A stretch of DNA of 40,355 nucleotides, taken from NCBI GenBank assembly GCA_045638685.1, contig JAZUBT010000020.1, positions 1 to 40,355 of the forward strand, given 5' to 3'. Below the pieces are notes generated by a model that did not search any database, was not told the DNA's origin, and was given only the letters and a program-made list of their open reading frames with translations. The stretch comes from SIG673 sp045638685 (GTDB taxonomy: Bacteria > Bacillota > Clostridia > Oscillospirales > CAG-272). Numbering within the stretch: the stretch's first letter is position 1; every line of letters begins with the position of its first letter. Shown piece by piece: positions 16,184 to 24,007 of this stretch. A program made the translations under genes and the position numbers.

Positions 16184-17344
16184 ATGAGGGCAAACGTAAA
16201 AACAGTGTTTGATTTAATTAAATACTGCTTGTTTGAAGAAACGAAGCGCGAGCTTCCATACGCCTTTAACGTGGAAGACTTAAAAGCTCTTTACAGTTTT
16301 TCTAAGGCGCACGACGTTTGCCATATCGTAGGACTGTCGCTTAAAAACGCGGGACTGCTTTCAGAGGACGAATATTCAAAAAATTTTTCTTCCGAAACTT
16401 ACCTCGCGCTGTTCAGATACGTTAAGCTTTCCGAAGCCTTTTCCGAAATGAAAGTAGTTTTGGAAAGAGAAAAAATCCCATTTATTCCGCTTAAAGGCAC
16501 GGTTTTGCGTGAATTTTATCCACAGCCCTATTTAAGAACAAGCTCTGATATAGATATTTTTATTCATAAAGAGCATTTAGACCGAGCCGTAAAGGCATTT
16601 ACCGACACATGCGGATATAAAACCGTTATTATAGGCGACGAGCACGACGTTTCTCTTATAACTCCAAGCGGAATGCACCTTGAGCTTCATTATAGGCTTA
16701 TCGAAAAAATGCCGGAGGCTGAAAAAGTCCTCGAAAAAGTATGGGACGTCGCTGTAAAAGATAAGGAAAGCGACTTTCTTTATCACCTTCCGAGTGAATA
16801 TTTTATGCTTTATCACATGGCTCACATGGCAAGGCATTTCATTTACGGTGGAGTAGGTATAAAACCTATCATTGATTTGTATTTTATTAAAAATAAAATG
16901 GACACTGACCTTGAAAAAGCGTATAAAATACTAAAAGAAGCAGGGCTTTACACCTTCACAAAGGAGACGGAGCATCTTTTTGACGTCTGGTTTAATGACG
17001 GGGAGCATACAGAGCTTTCAAAAGAGATTCAAAAATATATCCTGTTTTCCGGAGTTTACGGCAGCTTAGATAATATAGCTATGGTTGATCAGATAAAAAA
17101 CGGCGGAAGATTTAAAGCTGTATTAAAAAGAATTTTTTTACCGTACGCCGAACTGAAAATCACCTATCCTATTTTGGTAAAATATCCTGTTTTAACGCCT
17201 TTTTACCAGATAAAACGGTGGCTGCGCCTGCTCTTTTTCAGCAGAAAACGAGTTAAACATGAAATGAGTCTTAAAGCCGGCGTTACAGATGAAAGCATTG
17301 ATAAATTCAATAAAATGTTAACTTCCCTTGATTTGAAAATATAA
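16184..17344 (+). CDS. Nucleotidyltransferase-fold family protein (NTP_transf_5-like)
   Basis: The 386-residue protein resembles the uncharacterised nucleotidyltransferase family PF14907. The core is IPFIPLKGTVLREFYPQP followed by RTSSDIDIFI, in which the Asp-x-Asp pair would bind metal, and later LELHYRL. The remaining sequence is helical with an Arg/Lys-rich C-terminus, and no membrane segment is visible. It lies 78 bp after pyrI on the same strand and without a strong terminator between, so it may be read through from the pyr operon. Members are often found beside polysaccharide or peptide biosynthesis genes; no such genes are present, and the substrate is unknown. Confidence 0.7.
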   Translation: MRANVKTVFDLIKYCLFEETKRELPYAFNVEDLKALYSFSKAHDVCHIVGLSLKNAGLLSEDEYSKNFSSETYLALFRYVKLSEAFSEMKVVLEREKIPFIPLKGTVLREFYPQPYLRTSSDIDIFIHKEHLDRAVKAFTDTCGYKTVIIGDEHDVSLITPSGMHLELHYRLIEKMPEAEKVLEKVWDVAVKDKESDFLYHLPSEYFMLYHMAHMARHFIYGGVGIKPIIDLYFIKNKMDTDLEKAYKILKEAGLYTFTKETEHLFDVWFNDGEHTELSKEIQKYILFSGVYGSLDNIAMVDQIKNGGRFKAVLKRIFLPYAELKITYPILVKYPVLTPFYQIKRWLRLLFFSRKRVKHEMSLKAGVTDESIDKFNKMLTSLDLKI

Positions 17345-17360
17345 AATAACCGTTCGTAAA

Positions 17361-17394
17361 TAAAGCCACCTGCAGTAGCAGGTGGCTTTATTTA
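17361..17394. terminator. Terminator after the nucleotidyltransferase-like gene
   Basis: A 12-bp perfect stem, AAAGCCACCTGC with GCAGGTGGCTTT, has a 4-nt loop. It can work in both directions between the convergent genes. Confidence 0.8.
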
Positions 17395-17426
17395 CAGTTA
17401 GCCGTACGAGTGCGTTTTTATGTTTT

Positions 17427-17460
17427 AAAAAGGCCGGAGATTAAAACCCCAGCCTTTTTA
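17427..17460 (-). terminator. Terminator of galM
   Basis: On the minus strand, GGCTGGGG pairs with CTCCGGCC and flanking A and T runs extend the stem. It lies 10 bp after the galM stop codon. Confidence 0.75.
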
Positions 17461-17469
17461 TTATCTTAA

Positions 17470-18546
17470 TTATACGGCTTCAAACTTAAATACCGTAGCA
17501 CATTCGTAGTCTTTATCGGGACCGAAAATGCAGGAAGGGAAGTCGGGACGGTTGGGGGTATCTGGATAAAATCCGGTTTCAAGACATACCGCGCCGTGAT
17601 TTTTTGAGGCAACTCCGCCCTTAAATATGCTTCCCCCCATAAAGTTACCGGTGTAAACCTGTATTCCGGGCGCATCAGTGTAAACGGTAAGCCTTCTGCC
17701 GCTTTCAGCGTCGTAAAGCACCGCCGCCTCGTTAAGAACAATGTCGTTCCTCCAGTTAAGCTTTACGTCAGTGTTTATTGCAAAGGTGTGGTCAACACCT
17801 CCCGCAACCTTAATCTGCTCCTCAGCGCTATTTATATCCTTGCCAATAAGCTTAGGAGTACGGAAATCAAACGCGGTTCCGCTTACGTCCATAAGCTCTG
17901 TGGGAATAAGAGTATCATCAACCGCAACAATCTTATCGGCATTAATTTTAAGCACCTGATTTAAAACGTTCTGCGTATCATAGCCCGCAAGGTTAAAATA
18001 AGCGTGGTTGGTCATCGAAATAGGAGTATTCTTGTCAGCCTTGGCAAAATAGCAAATTGAAAGCTCTCCGCCAGAGGAAAGCCTATATACTACTTTAACG
18101 CTAAGGTTTCCGGGGAAGCCTTCCTCGCCGTCGGGAGAATTAAGCGTAAACGTAAGCTTGTCTGCGCCGCATTTACAAGAGCCGGTTTTTACGTTCCATA
18201 TTTTTTTGTCAAAACCGAGATTTCCGCCGTGAAGAGCGGTTATTCCTTTTTCGTTTTTCGTAATACTGTAGATAATACCGTCAAGGGTAAACTCGCCGTT
18301 TTTAATTCTGTTAGCATATCTTCCAATAAGCGCACCGTTATAACCTTCGCTGGTAAGGTATTCTTCGGGCGTGTCATATCCACAGACAACGTCTTTAACG
18401 TTTCCGTTCTTATCGGGCATTTTAATTGACTGAATTATTCCGCCGAGAGAGAGGATAGTAACCTCTACTCCACATTCAGCGCAAAGAGTATATGCGGTAA
18501 CGTCCTTACCGCAGCTGAGCGTACCGAATTTTGTCGTTGTAATCAT
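17470..18546 (-). CDS. galM: Aldose 1-epimerase (galactose mutarotase)
   Basis: Interconverts alpha and beta anomers of galactose and other aldoses. The 358-residue beta-sandwich protein carries GRYANRIKNGEF, the catalytic-region HGGNLGFDKKIW, the His motif MTNHAYFNLAG and the catalytic Glu in VCLETGFYPDTPNRPDFP, at the normal family spacing. The start at 18546 follows an AAAGGAATC-like site. It lies 110 bp downstream of galT on the same strand, so the two probably form a Leloir-pathway transcript. galK and galE are not in the window. Confidence 0.95.
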   Translation of the reverse strand: MITTTKFGTLSCGKDVTAYTLCAECGVEVTILSLGGIIQSIKMPDKNGNVKDVVCGYDTPEEYLTSEGYNGALIGRYANRIKNGEFTLDGIIYSITKNEKGITALHGGNLGFDKKIWNVKTGSCKCGADKLTFTLNSPDGEEGFPGNLSVKVVYRLSSGGELSICYFAKADKNTPISMTNHAYFNLAGYDTQNVLNQVLKINADKIVAVDDTLIPTELMDVSGTAFDFRTPKLIGKDINSAEEQIKVAGGVDHTFAINTDVKLNWRNDIVLNEAAVLYDAESGRRLTVYTDAPGIQVYTGNFMGGSIFKGGVASKNHGAVCLETGFYPDTPNRPDFPSCIFGPDKDYECATVFKFEAV

Positions 18547-18656
18547 TTATTGATTCCTTTTTATCGCGCATATGTTTGGTATGTTTTTACAGCAGTAAAG
18601 CCTTAAAGTCGCCAAAATTCACGGTAGATAACTTTTGGCTTATGTTCTAAAAACGA

Positions 18657-19652
18657 TTATTTGCCGGAGTCGAGAAACTTTTTAACTGCGTCTCTGAGCT
18701 CTGCCGCCTTTTCTTCGGGAGCGGTAGGATTGCAGTGCGCCCATATTCCGGTTTCAGAGGACGCCATAAACTGCTGCTTGTCAGCAGAACGCATCGGAGG
18801 ATAAAACTCTATATGGAAATGGTAATAATCGGAGTTACCGGGATACTCCTTCTCGGAATTTACAGGACCGTTATGCATACACATCATATAAGGGAATTTG
18901 TAATCGAAAAGCTCATCGTAGGAGCCGGTGATAACCTTTATTATATCTGCAAGGTCGGTTATCTGTTTTTCATCAAGCTCCGCAATGGTTGAAACGTGCG
19001 CCTTTGCTGAAATATAGATTCCATAAGCATAATCGGCAAAGAAGGGCATATAAGCTAAAAAGCTGTCGTTTTCGTAAACTATACGCTCTCCGAACGACTT
19101 TTCTTCCTCGTTCATATCGCAGAAAAGACAGCTGCCGTTTTCCTCATGATGTCTTTTTGCGCTGTTAAGCTCAAGCTCAATCTTTTTAGGCATTACGGAA
19201 AATCCGTACATCTGACCGTGGGGATGCGGCATTGTTGTTCCAACCTTATCGCCTCTGTTTTCAAACGGAAAAACGTACTTTATATTTTCGTCGCTTTTCA
19301 TAGCGTTAAAGCGTGTAATCCAAAGCTTTACAAGCTTAACTATGTGTTCGCGCGGAAGCAGACAAAGGGAGCCCTCGTGCTCGGGAGAATATAAAATAAC
19401 CTCGCATTTACCGTAAGACGGAGCAACCTTATAAAGCTTTTTACCCTTTTCAGTAAAAGGATAGTCCATTTTCGGAGGAGTCTGAGAAAGAGCCGGAAAA
19501 TCGTTGTCATAAGCAAGCACGTCGTAGTCCGGAACCTTTCCGAATTTAGGACAGAAGGGGCAAAAATCCTTCGGCATCTGCGGTCTGTTCTGACGGTGGG
19601 ACGCAACCATGGTCCAGTCGTCAATCATAGGATTCCATCTGAGTTCAGCCAT
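18657..19652 (-). CDS. galT: Galactose-1-phosphate uridylyltransferase
   Basis: Exchanges UMP between UDP-glucose and galactose 1-phosphate. The roughly 331-residue HIT-superfamily protein has the active-site MPHPHGQMYGF motif with the nucleophilic His, zinc-ligand-like cysteines CPFCPKFG near the N-terminus and CLFCDMNEEE mid-chain, and the C-terminal HFHIEFYPP. The ATG at 19652 (MAELRWNP) has a TTGAGG site 10 bp upstream and is preferred to an in-frame TTG at 19667. A clear promoter lies at 19700-19728. Confidence 0.94.
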   Translation of the reverse strand: MAELRWNPMIDDWTMVASHRQNRPQMPKDFCPFCPKFGKVPDYDVLAYDNDFPALSQTPPKMDYPFTEKGKKLYKVAPSYGKCEVILYSPEHEGSLCLLPREHIVKLVKLWITRFNAMKSDENIKYVFPFENRGDKVGTTMPHPHGQMYGFSVMPKKIELELNSAKRHHEENGSCLFCDMNEEEKSFGERIVYENDSFLAYMPFFADYAYGIYISAKAHVSTIAELDEKQITDLADIIKVITGSYDELFDYKFPYMMCMHNGPVNSEKEYPGNSDYYHFHIEFYPPMRSADKQQFMASSETGIWAHCNPTAPEEKAAELRDAVKKFLDSGK

Positions 19653-19699
19653 TATGTAAAACCTCAACTTTCATAAGTTATGCATTTTTATTATGTAAT

Positions 19700-19728
19700 A
19701 TTATACCATATAAAACAAATTTTTTCAA
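19700..19728 (-). promoter_or_regulatory. Sigma-A promoter of galT-galM
   Basis: On the minus strand the -35 TTGAAA (19723-19728) and the -10 TATAAT (19700-19705) have a 17-bp spacer, about 48 bp from the start codon. Confidence 0.65.
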
Positions 19729-19743
19729 GTGCAAATAATAAAA

Positions 19744-19803
19744 AAACAGCAGTTTTTTTAAGCATAAATGATGTTTTTATCATTTTACTTACATCTGCTG
19801 TTT
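19744..19803 (-). terminator. Nested-hairpin terminator of the EamA transporter gene
   Basis: On the minus strand, AAACAGCAG pairs with CTGCTGTTT and encloses a second hairpin, AAATGAT with ATCATTT. The outer stem ends in a long T run. Confidence 0.7.
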
Positions 19804-19812
19804 ATATTTAGC

Positions 19813-20799
19813 TTATTCTCCGGCTCCGATTAAGTTACCAAGCCAAGCAGGGAGGCTTTCTGCCTCTAAAAGTCCCTCGACAACGCCGAGAATAACGATA
19901 CCGAGCATAACCGAAATGACGGCTGCGTACTGCTTTTTGGACAGCTTTTCCTTTAAGAAAATTCTTGAAAGAATTATTGAAACTATGCTGTAAGAAGCTA
20001 TCATCGGAGCGGCAACAACGCCGTTTCCGCTCATAGCGTAAACGTAAGCGAACTGTCCCGCAGTTTCAAAGATAGCGGCTCCCGCACGGTCTCTTTGCTC
20101 AAACAAACCGAATTTTTCTTTCTTAATGAATTTGATAAACACGAAAAGCGCAATTGCGACTATAAGGAAGGTAAGCTCGTAGGAAATATTTGCCACGTCC
20201 TCAAAATTCTCCTCGGTAACACCGACAAGAGGAGTTTTTGTAAAATCGTCAAGGTATATTCCATCAAGAGCAGTTCCTATTGAGTCGATTATACAGTATG
20301 CAATCGGCATAAAAAATGCAATAAAGCCTATTTTGTATTTTTTATCGTTTGCAGCCTCAAACTCGTTCTCTTTCTGCTTCTCAAGAATACCGAGAATAAC
20401 GACACCTACCGTGATAAACGCAATAGCAACGTATTCAATGGGAGCGGGAAGCTCACGCAGAACAAGGATCATTATAATTGCGGATACAACTCCCGAAGCG
20501 TTTTGGATAGGGGAGGAGACCGAAAGCTCAAGATATCTCAGTCCGAAATAGCCTACGGTCATCGAAAGAATATACATAAGCGACACGGGGAGATAGATCA
20601 AAAGGTTTAAGAAATTGTATGTTGTTCCGTTAACAAAAAGAATAATAAGCATTATAAAGGCGTGAATACCCATTACAAGGCCTACCATAACGGATGTTTT
20701 AAGATGACTGTACCTGTCAGTTTCATCTGCGCCCTTTTTATAAAAAAGGTCCGCGCAGCCCCAGGCAATGGTAGTTAAAAGCGCATATACAAACCACAT
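19813..20799 (-). CDS. EamA/DMT-superfamily membrane transporter
   Basis: Inner-membrane permease of 328 residues with about ten hydrophobic segments arranged as two EamA repeats. The first opens with the characteristic WFVYALLTTIAWGCADLFYKKG, and the second ends with SIILSRIFLKEKLSKKQYAAVISVMLGIVILG. Family members mostly export amino acids or metabolites; the substrate here is not clear. An extra loop between the repeats (about 170-215) is polar and includes an acidic patch. AGAGGA lies 9 bp before the ATG. The gene has its own promoter (20971-20999) and a leader of about 165 nt holding a possible leader peptide and a CodY-like box. Confidence 0.85.
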   Translation of the reverse strand: MWFVYALLTTIAWGCADLFYKKGADETDRYSHLKTSVMVGLVMGIHAFIMLIILFVNGTTYNFLNLLIYLPVSLMYILSMTVGYFGLRYLELSVSSPIQNASGVVSAIIMILVLRELPAPIEYVAIAFITVGVVILGILEKQKENEFEAANDKKYKIGFIAFFMPIAYCIIDSIGTALDGIYLDDFTKTPLVGVTEENFEDVANISYELTFLIVAIALFVFIKFIKKEKFGLFEQRDRAGAAIFETAGQFAYVYAMSGNGVVAAPMIASYSIVSIILSRIFLKEKLSKKQYAAVISVMLGIVILGVVEGLLEAESLPAWLGNLIGAGE

Positions 20800-20865
20800 T
20801 TTTATTTTTCCTCTTTTTTTTTCGTTGATTTTTTTCTGTCGTACTCCATTGTAAAAAGTAAAAAA

Positions 20866-20913
20866 TCAAACGGCTTTCGGAGGTGGCCTTACGCTGAAAG
20901 CATCTATTTTCAT
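20866..20913 (-). CDS. Possible 15-residue leader peptide with a Pro-Pro-Pro run
   Basis: In the leader of the EamA transporter mRNA an ATG (20913) opens MKIDAFSVRPPPKAV followed by TGA, about 65 nt before the transporter start. GAGGG lies upstream but only 3 bp away, which is closer than usual. Three consecutive prolines can stall ribosomes lacking EF-P, so a regulatory upstream ORF is conceivable. The reading frame is short enough to arise by chance; existence and role are not proven. Confidence 0.3.
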   Translation of the reverse strand: MKIDAFSVRPPPKAV

Positions 20914-20948
20914 TTACCCTCTTTTTTGACAAAAAATCAAATTTTTCT

Positions 20949-20963
20949 TTTTTTCAGAAAATT
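20949..20963 (-). promoter_or_regulatory. Possible CodY-type operator
   Basis: On the minus strand the sequence AATTTTCTGAAAAAA matches 13 of 15 positions of the CodY consensus AATTTTCWGAAAATT, immediately downstream of the expected start of transcription of the EamA gene. The region is AT-rich, so chance is a real possibility. Confidence 0.3.
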
Positions 20964-20970
20964 ACGATTA

Positions 20971-20999
20971 ATTCTAACATATCTTTATTTATTTGTCAA
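20971..20999 (-). promoter_or_regulatory. Sigma-A promoter of the EamA transporter
   Basis: On the minus strand TTGACA (20994-20999) and TAGAAT (20971-20976) are separated by 17 bp, with A/T tracts upstream that could act as an UP element. Confidence 0.65.
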
Positions 21000-21042
21000 T
21001 AGTTATTTTTTAAAAAGAGAATGAAATCTTAAATTTCCACAC

Positions 21043-21061
21043 TTAAACGACAGTTGTTTTT
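21043..21061 (-). repeat. 19-nt element, copy 1 (near-palindromic)
   Basis: The minus strand reads AAAAACAACTGTCGTTTAA, identical to the plus strand at 29756-29774. The core AAACRACNGTYGTTT is a near-palindrome, as in protein operators. It ends 43 bp upstream of the -35 of the EamA promoter. Confidence 0.6.
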
Positions 21062-21105
21062 GAAAAATTCATAAATTAAAGACGGATTAACTCTTATATT
21101 ACAAG

Positions 21106-21582
21106 CTACGCCGCCATCACGGATATTCTGTTGGCTCCGATATTAAAGAGAGAAGCCAGCATATTTATCAGCTCCATTTTAAGCGCTTCATTTTCTCCGT
21201 AATTACATACGACGGCAATTCCTCTTACGTTTGCATTAATTTCGGCAACGGTCAGTGCCGATTCATTGCCGGACGCATCGGTTATTATTACGAAGTCTTT
21301 ATTATCTCCCGTAGTCGCGTAAACCTTTTCCCTAGATATTTCAACGGTAACGAGTACGCTTACGTCGGAAACGCCGCCGATACGGGAAATAAGAGACGAC
21401 ACCTTTTTTTCAAGAGTCTCGGTGTAACCCTCAAGCTCCTCGGTGGAATACATATTTTCTTTTACAGTAACGTCGTTTTTTTCCTTCTCGCTAACGTTTC
21501 CAAGAAGAATAAGAAGGAGACCGCAGACGCATCCTATAACGATTACAAGCACGTTTTTGTTTTTTAAAAAATCAAGCTTCAT
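21106..21582 (-). CDS. spoIIIAG: Stage III sporulation protein AG
   Basis: Ring-forming component of the SpoIIIA channel between mother cell and forespore. The 158-residue protein has one N-terminal membrane segment (VLVIVIGCVCGLLLILL, about 11-27), then a soluble ring-building domain with SLISRIGGVSDVSVLVTVE and AEINANVRGIAVVCNYG. It is somewhat shorter than the Bacillus protein. GAAAGGAAAAG precedes the ATG. It is the last gene of the operon here: spoIIIAH, which usually follows, is not present downstream. Confidence 0.9.
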   Translation of the reverse strand: MKLDFLKNKNVLVIVIGCVCGLLLILLGNVSEKEKNDVTVKENMYSTEELEGYTETLEKKVSSLISRIGGVSDVSVLVTVEISREKVYATTGDNKDFVIITDASGNESALTVAEINANVRGIAVVCNYGENEALKMELINMLASLFNIGANRISVMAA

Positions 21583-21681
21583 AAGCTTTTCCTTTCATAC
21601 CCATAAGGTTTTATTTACTCGCCGGCTTCTTAACTCTTTAAAGAAACAGTTTTTAATTAACGGAGATATTCTTGGCTCATA

Positions 21682-22170
21682 TTACTTTGATATTACGGCA
21701 CATTCAGAGCCTAAAGTATCGGAAATATATCTTGCAATCTCCGGATATAAGCTTTCATCTGTGTTCTTAAATGAAAGCGTTACGTTTTTAATAATTACGT
21801 TTTCCTTATCGCTAATGTCAAGTGTTACCGCTGCCGATATATTCTCCGGTGGAATACCGTATTTCTGACTAATCAGCGTTTTTACGTACTCACAAATATA
21901 TGAGGCACTTTGCTTGATTATTAATTCGTCCGATATATCATTATCACCGCCACCGTCTTCTCCAATAGAGAAATCAATGTTTATCAGCTCTCCAAGAGAA
22001 TTTATAAACGGCGCGATTACGGTTAGAACGGTAATAAGCACCGATACACCGCAAATATATTTGACGCTGCTTAAAAATTTGCTTTTCGAAAGAAGGAGAG
22101 TAAGCAGTGTACAGATAAGCGAAACATAAACGAGATTTTTTGCTGAATTTATTATGTTCAAGTAATTCAT
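21682..22170 (-). CDS. spoIIIAF: Stage III sporulation protein AF
   Basis: Channel component of about 162 residues with two N-terminal membrane helices (NLVYVSLICTLLTLLL and YICGVSVLITVLTVIAPF) and a small soluble domain with EKVI-type beta strands (PENISAAVTLDISD). The ATG at 22170 is used because it overlaps the spoIIIAE stop codon as ATGA, implying translational coupling; the longer in-frame extension would lie inside spoIIIAE. A 99-bp gap separates it from spoIIIAG. Confidence 0.88.
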   Translation of the reverse strand: MNYLNIINSAKNLVYVSLICTLLTLLLSKSKFLSSVKYICGVSVLITVLTVIAPFINSLGELINIDFSIGEDGGGDNDISDELIIKQSASYICEYVKTLISQKYGIPPENISAAVTLDISDKENVIIKNVTLSFKNTDESLYPEIARYISDTLGSECAVISK

Positions 22171-23267
22171 GTCGATACCGGAAACACTGATAATACAAAG
22201 GTTATGATAAGTAGTAATGATAATATCGCGGCGCAAATGATAATAGCGTTAAGAATATCAAACACAGATACAGATGCATCAAATACCCCTTGTTCGCTCT
22301 TGCATCCCATAAGTCCCGCGGCAAAGGACAAAAAATTAAAGTAAATCTTTACAAGAAAAATCTGCAAAATTACCGGTAAAACGGTTATAATAAGCGAAAG
22401 CGCGACCGCACCACCGACCGTGTTTTTTAAATATTTAAGTCCCGCACTAATCGTTCTTAGAGACTCTCCAAAAGCCGCGCCCACTATCGGAATAAAGTTC
22501 GCTGCGGCGAATTTTACCGTTCTTCCGGACACCGAATCCTTACCTGCGCTTATTATATGCTGATATGATATAACCGTAAGCATTATCATAGTTATAAAAG
22601 CAATAACAGTTATAGTATTCTTCCTGAAAAATCTAAGTAAATTCAGCTCTGAAAGCTGTGGAGACAGTCGTTCGAAAACCATTATAAGCATTATAAGGCT
22701 TAAACAGGGTACAAGCAGTGTGTTAATGATATGGTTAAGCAAGGTGAGTACCGCGCCAAAGGACGCGCTTTGTGTAAAGGTTGTAAACGTGCTTCCCCCC
22801 ATTAACAGCACCGCTGAAAAAGCAGGTAATACGGCGCTTAAAATTTGGCTTACGGAGCTTAGAGTATCCGAAACGTTTAGTATTATATTTTTTGTAATCC
22901 CAAAAACCTCTATCAGCACAACAAGAGTTATTATGTATGATATTATCGTTTTAAATGGCTTATTATCAATAAATTTGTAAAACAATGACACAAAAACAAT
23001 TATTATTAGTAATAATGCGATATTTTTCGAAAAATCAGAAAAAACGGCTTTTATTGCCCCTGAAACTAACCCCAGAACGTCTTTTGCCATATGTGGACTA
23101 TTTATATCAAGGTTATTTTCGTTAAGGACGCTTTGAACCTCGTTTGGAATAAAATTTTCACTTTTAAAGCTATCTTCTACGCTTTCATCTGTTATAGTTA
23201 CGCCGTCTGCAAATATCGGAAAGCTGAAAAAGAGGAGCATTATCTGTATAATAATTATTCTTTTCAT
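22167..23267 (-). CDS. spoIIIAE: Stage III sporulation protein AE
   Basis: Large polytopic protein of the SpoIIIA complex, 366 residues. An N-terminal signal peptide (IIIIQIMLLFFSFPIFADG) is followed by a short extracytoplasmic stretch and about seven membrane segments with the conserved AALLLLPAFSAVLL-like and PIVGAAFGESLRTI stretches. The start overlaps the spoIIIAD stop as ATGA, and the stop overlaps the spoIIIAF start in the same way. Confidence 0.92.
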   Translation of the reverse strand: MKRIIIIQIMLLFFSFPIFADGVTITDESVEDSFKSENFIPNEVQSVLNENNLDINSPHMAKDVLGLVSGAIKAVFSDFSKNIALLLIIIVFVSLFYKFIDNKPFKTIISYIITLVVLIEVFGITKNIILNVSDTLSSVSQILSAVLPAFSAVLLMGGSTFTTFTQSASFGAVLTLLNHIINTLLVPCLSLIMLIMVFERLSPQLSELNLLRFFRKNTITVIAFITMIMLTVISYQHIISAGKDSVSGRTVKFAAANFIPIVGAAFGESLRTISAGLKYLKNTVGGAVALSLIITVLPVILQIFLVKIYFNFLSFAAGLMGCKSEQGVFDASVSVFDILNAIIICAAILSLLLIITFVLSVFPVST

Positions 23268-23656
23268 ACACTTAGCATTTCAAAGGTATCCTTTAAGAGA
23301 CCGCTAACGAGAGGAAGTGATAAAAGTATTATTTCAGCGTTTCCCGCGAACTCAACAGCAGAGGCGAGCATATTTTCTCCGTTTTCCTTACAAACGTCGT
23401 AAACCACCTGACAAACGGCGGCAATAAGCGCTGATTTTATAAGCGTTTCAAATACGTCGTACTTTATCGCCCCGTTTGACATCAGCCCTTTAATAAAGCT
23501 TACAAGAGGGAAAAGTGCCGTTATAACGCTTGAAATTATTAAAATAGAGGTTATTTCTGTAAGATACGGAGCAACGGCGGAGCTTCTGTTTTTAAGCACT
23601 GCGGAGAGGATTATCGCAATAACGGCGGCGCCGCATATCTTATAAACACTAACCAA
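23264..23656 (-). CDS. spoIIIAD: Stage III sporulation protein AD
   Basis: Small membrane protein of about 130 residues with four hydrophobic segments, homologous to SpoIIIAC and built as its longer relative (ICGAAVIAIILSAVLKNRSSAVAPYL). There is no ATG: two TTG codons are possible, at 23662 and 23656. The ribosome site AAGGAG is 3 bp from the first and 9 bp from the second, so 23656 is preferred. It overlaps the end of spoIIIAC. Confidence 0.88.
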   Translation of the reverse strand: MVSVYKICGAAVIAIILSAVLKNRSSAVAPYLTEITSILIISSVITALFPLVSFIKGLMSNGAIKYDVFETLIKSALIAAVCQVVYDVCKENGENMLASAVEFAGNAEIILLSLPLVSGLLKDTFEMLSV

Positions 23657-23846
23657 TTCCAAAAACTCCTTCTATAACCTTTATAAGCTCTGAGAGCTTA
23701 CCGATAAGCATAAAAAGCACTACCATTATTCCTGCAAGGGAAACCATAGTAGCCTCGCTATCACGCCCGTTTTTGCTTAAAACCTGGCATAAAACACTTA
23801 CAATAAGCCCTATTCCTGCAATTTTAAGTATAATTCCGAGGTCCAT
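23649..23846 (-). CDS. spoIIIAC: Stage III sporulation protein AC
   Basis: The 65-residue protein has two membrane helices (IILKIAGIGLIVSVLCQVL and TMVSLAGIMVVLFMLIGKL) joined by the short NGRDSEAT loop, a typical SpoIIIAC. GGAG precedes the ATG by 6 to 7 bp. An unusual 161-bp gap separates it from spoIIIAB upstream, although the rest of the operon is tightly packed. Confidence 0.92.
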   Translation of the reverse strand: MDLGIILKIAGIGLIVSVLCQVLSKNGRDSEATMVSLAGIMVVLFMLIGKLSELIKVIEGVFGIG

Positions 23847-24007
23847 ATCATTCTCCTAGTCCGCTATTTTTTCCTTTTCATGCTTTTCTATTGACATTTG
23901 ACGCTTTTGTGATATAAAATTCTTAAAAGCATTCCCTACATTTTTGACCGGAGCTAATCCGTGCACAGGGGCGCCTTTTTATTATCCGCCAGTACGGAAG
24001 CTTGTAT

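Noticed and set aside
20787..20857. Second short ORF in the EamA leader (MEYDRKKSTKKKEEK)
   Set aside because: It has no ribosome site, is a product of A-rich sequence, and ends in the ribosome binding region of the transporter gene.
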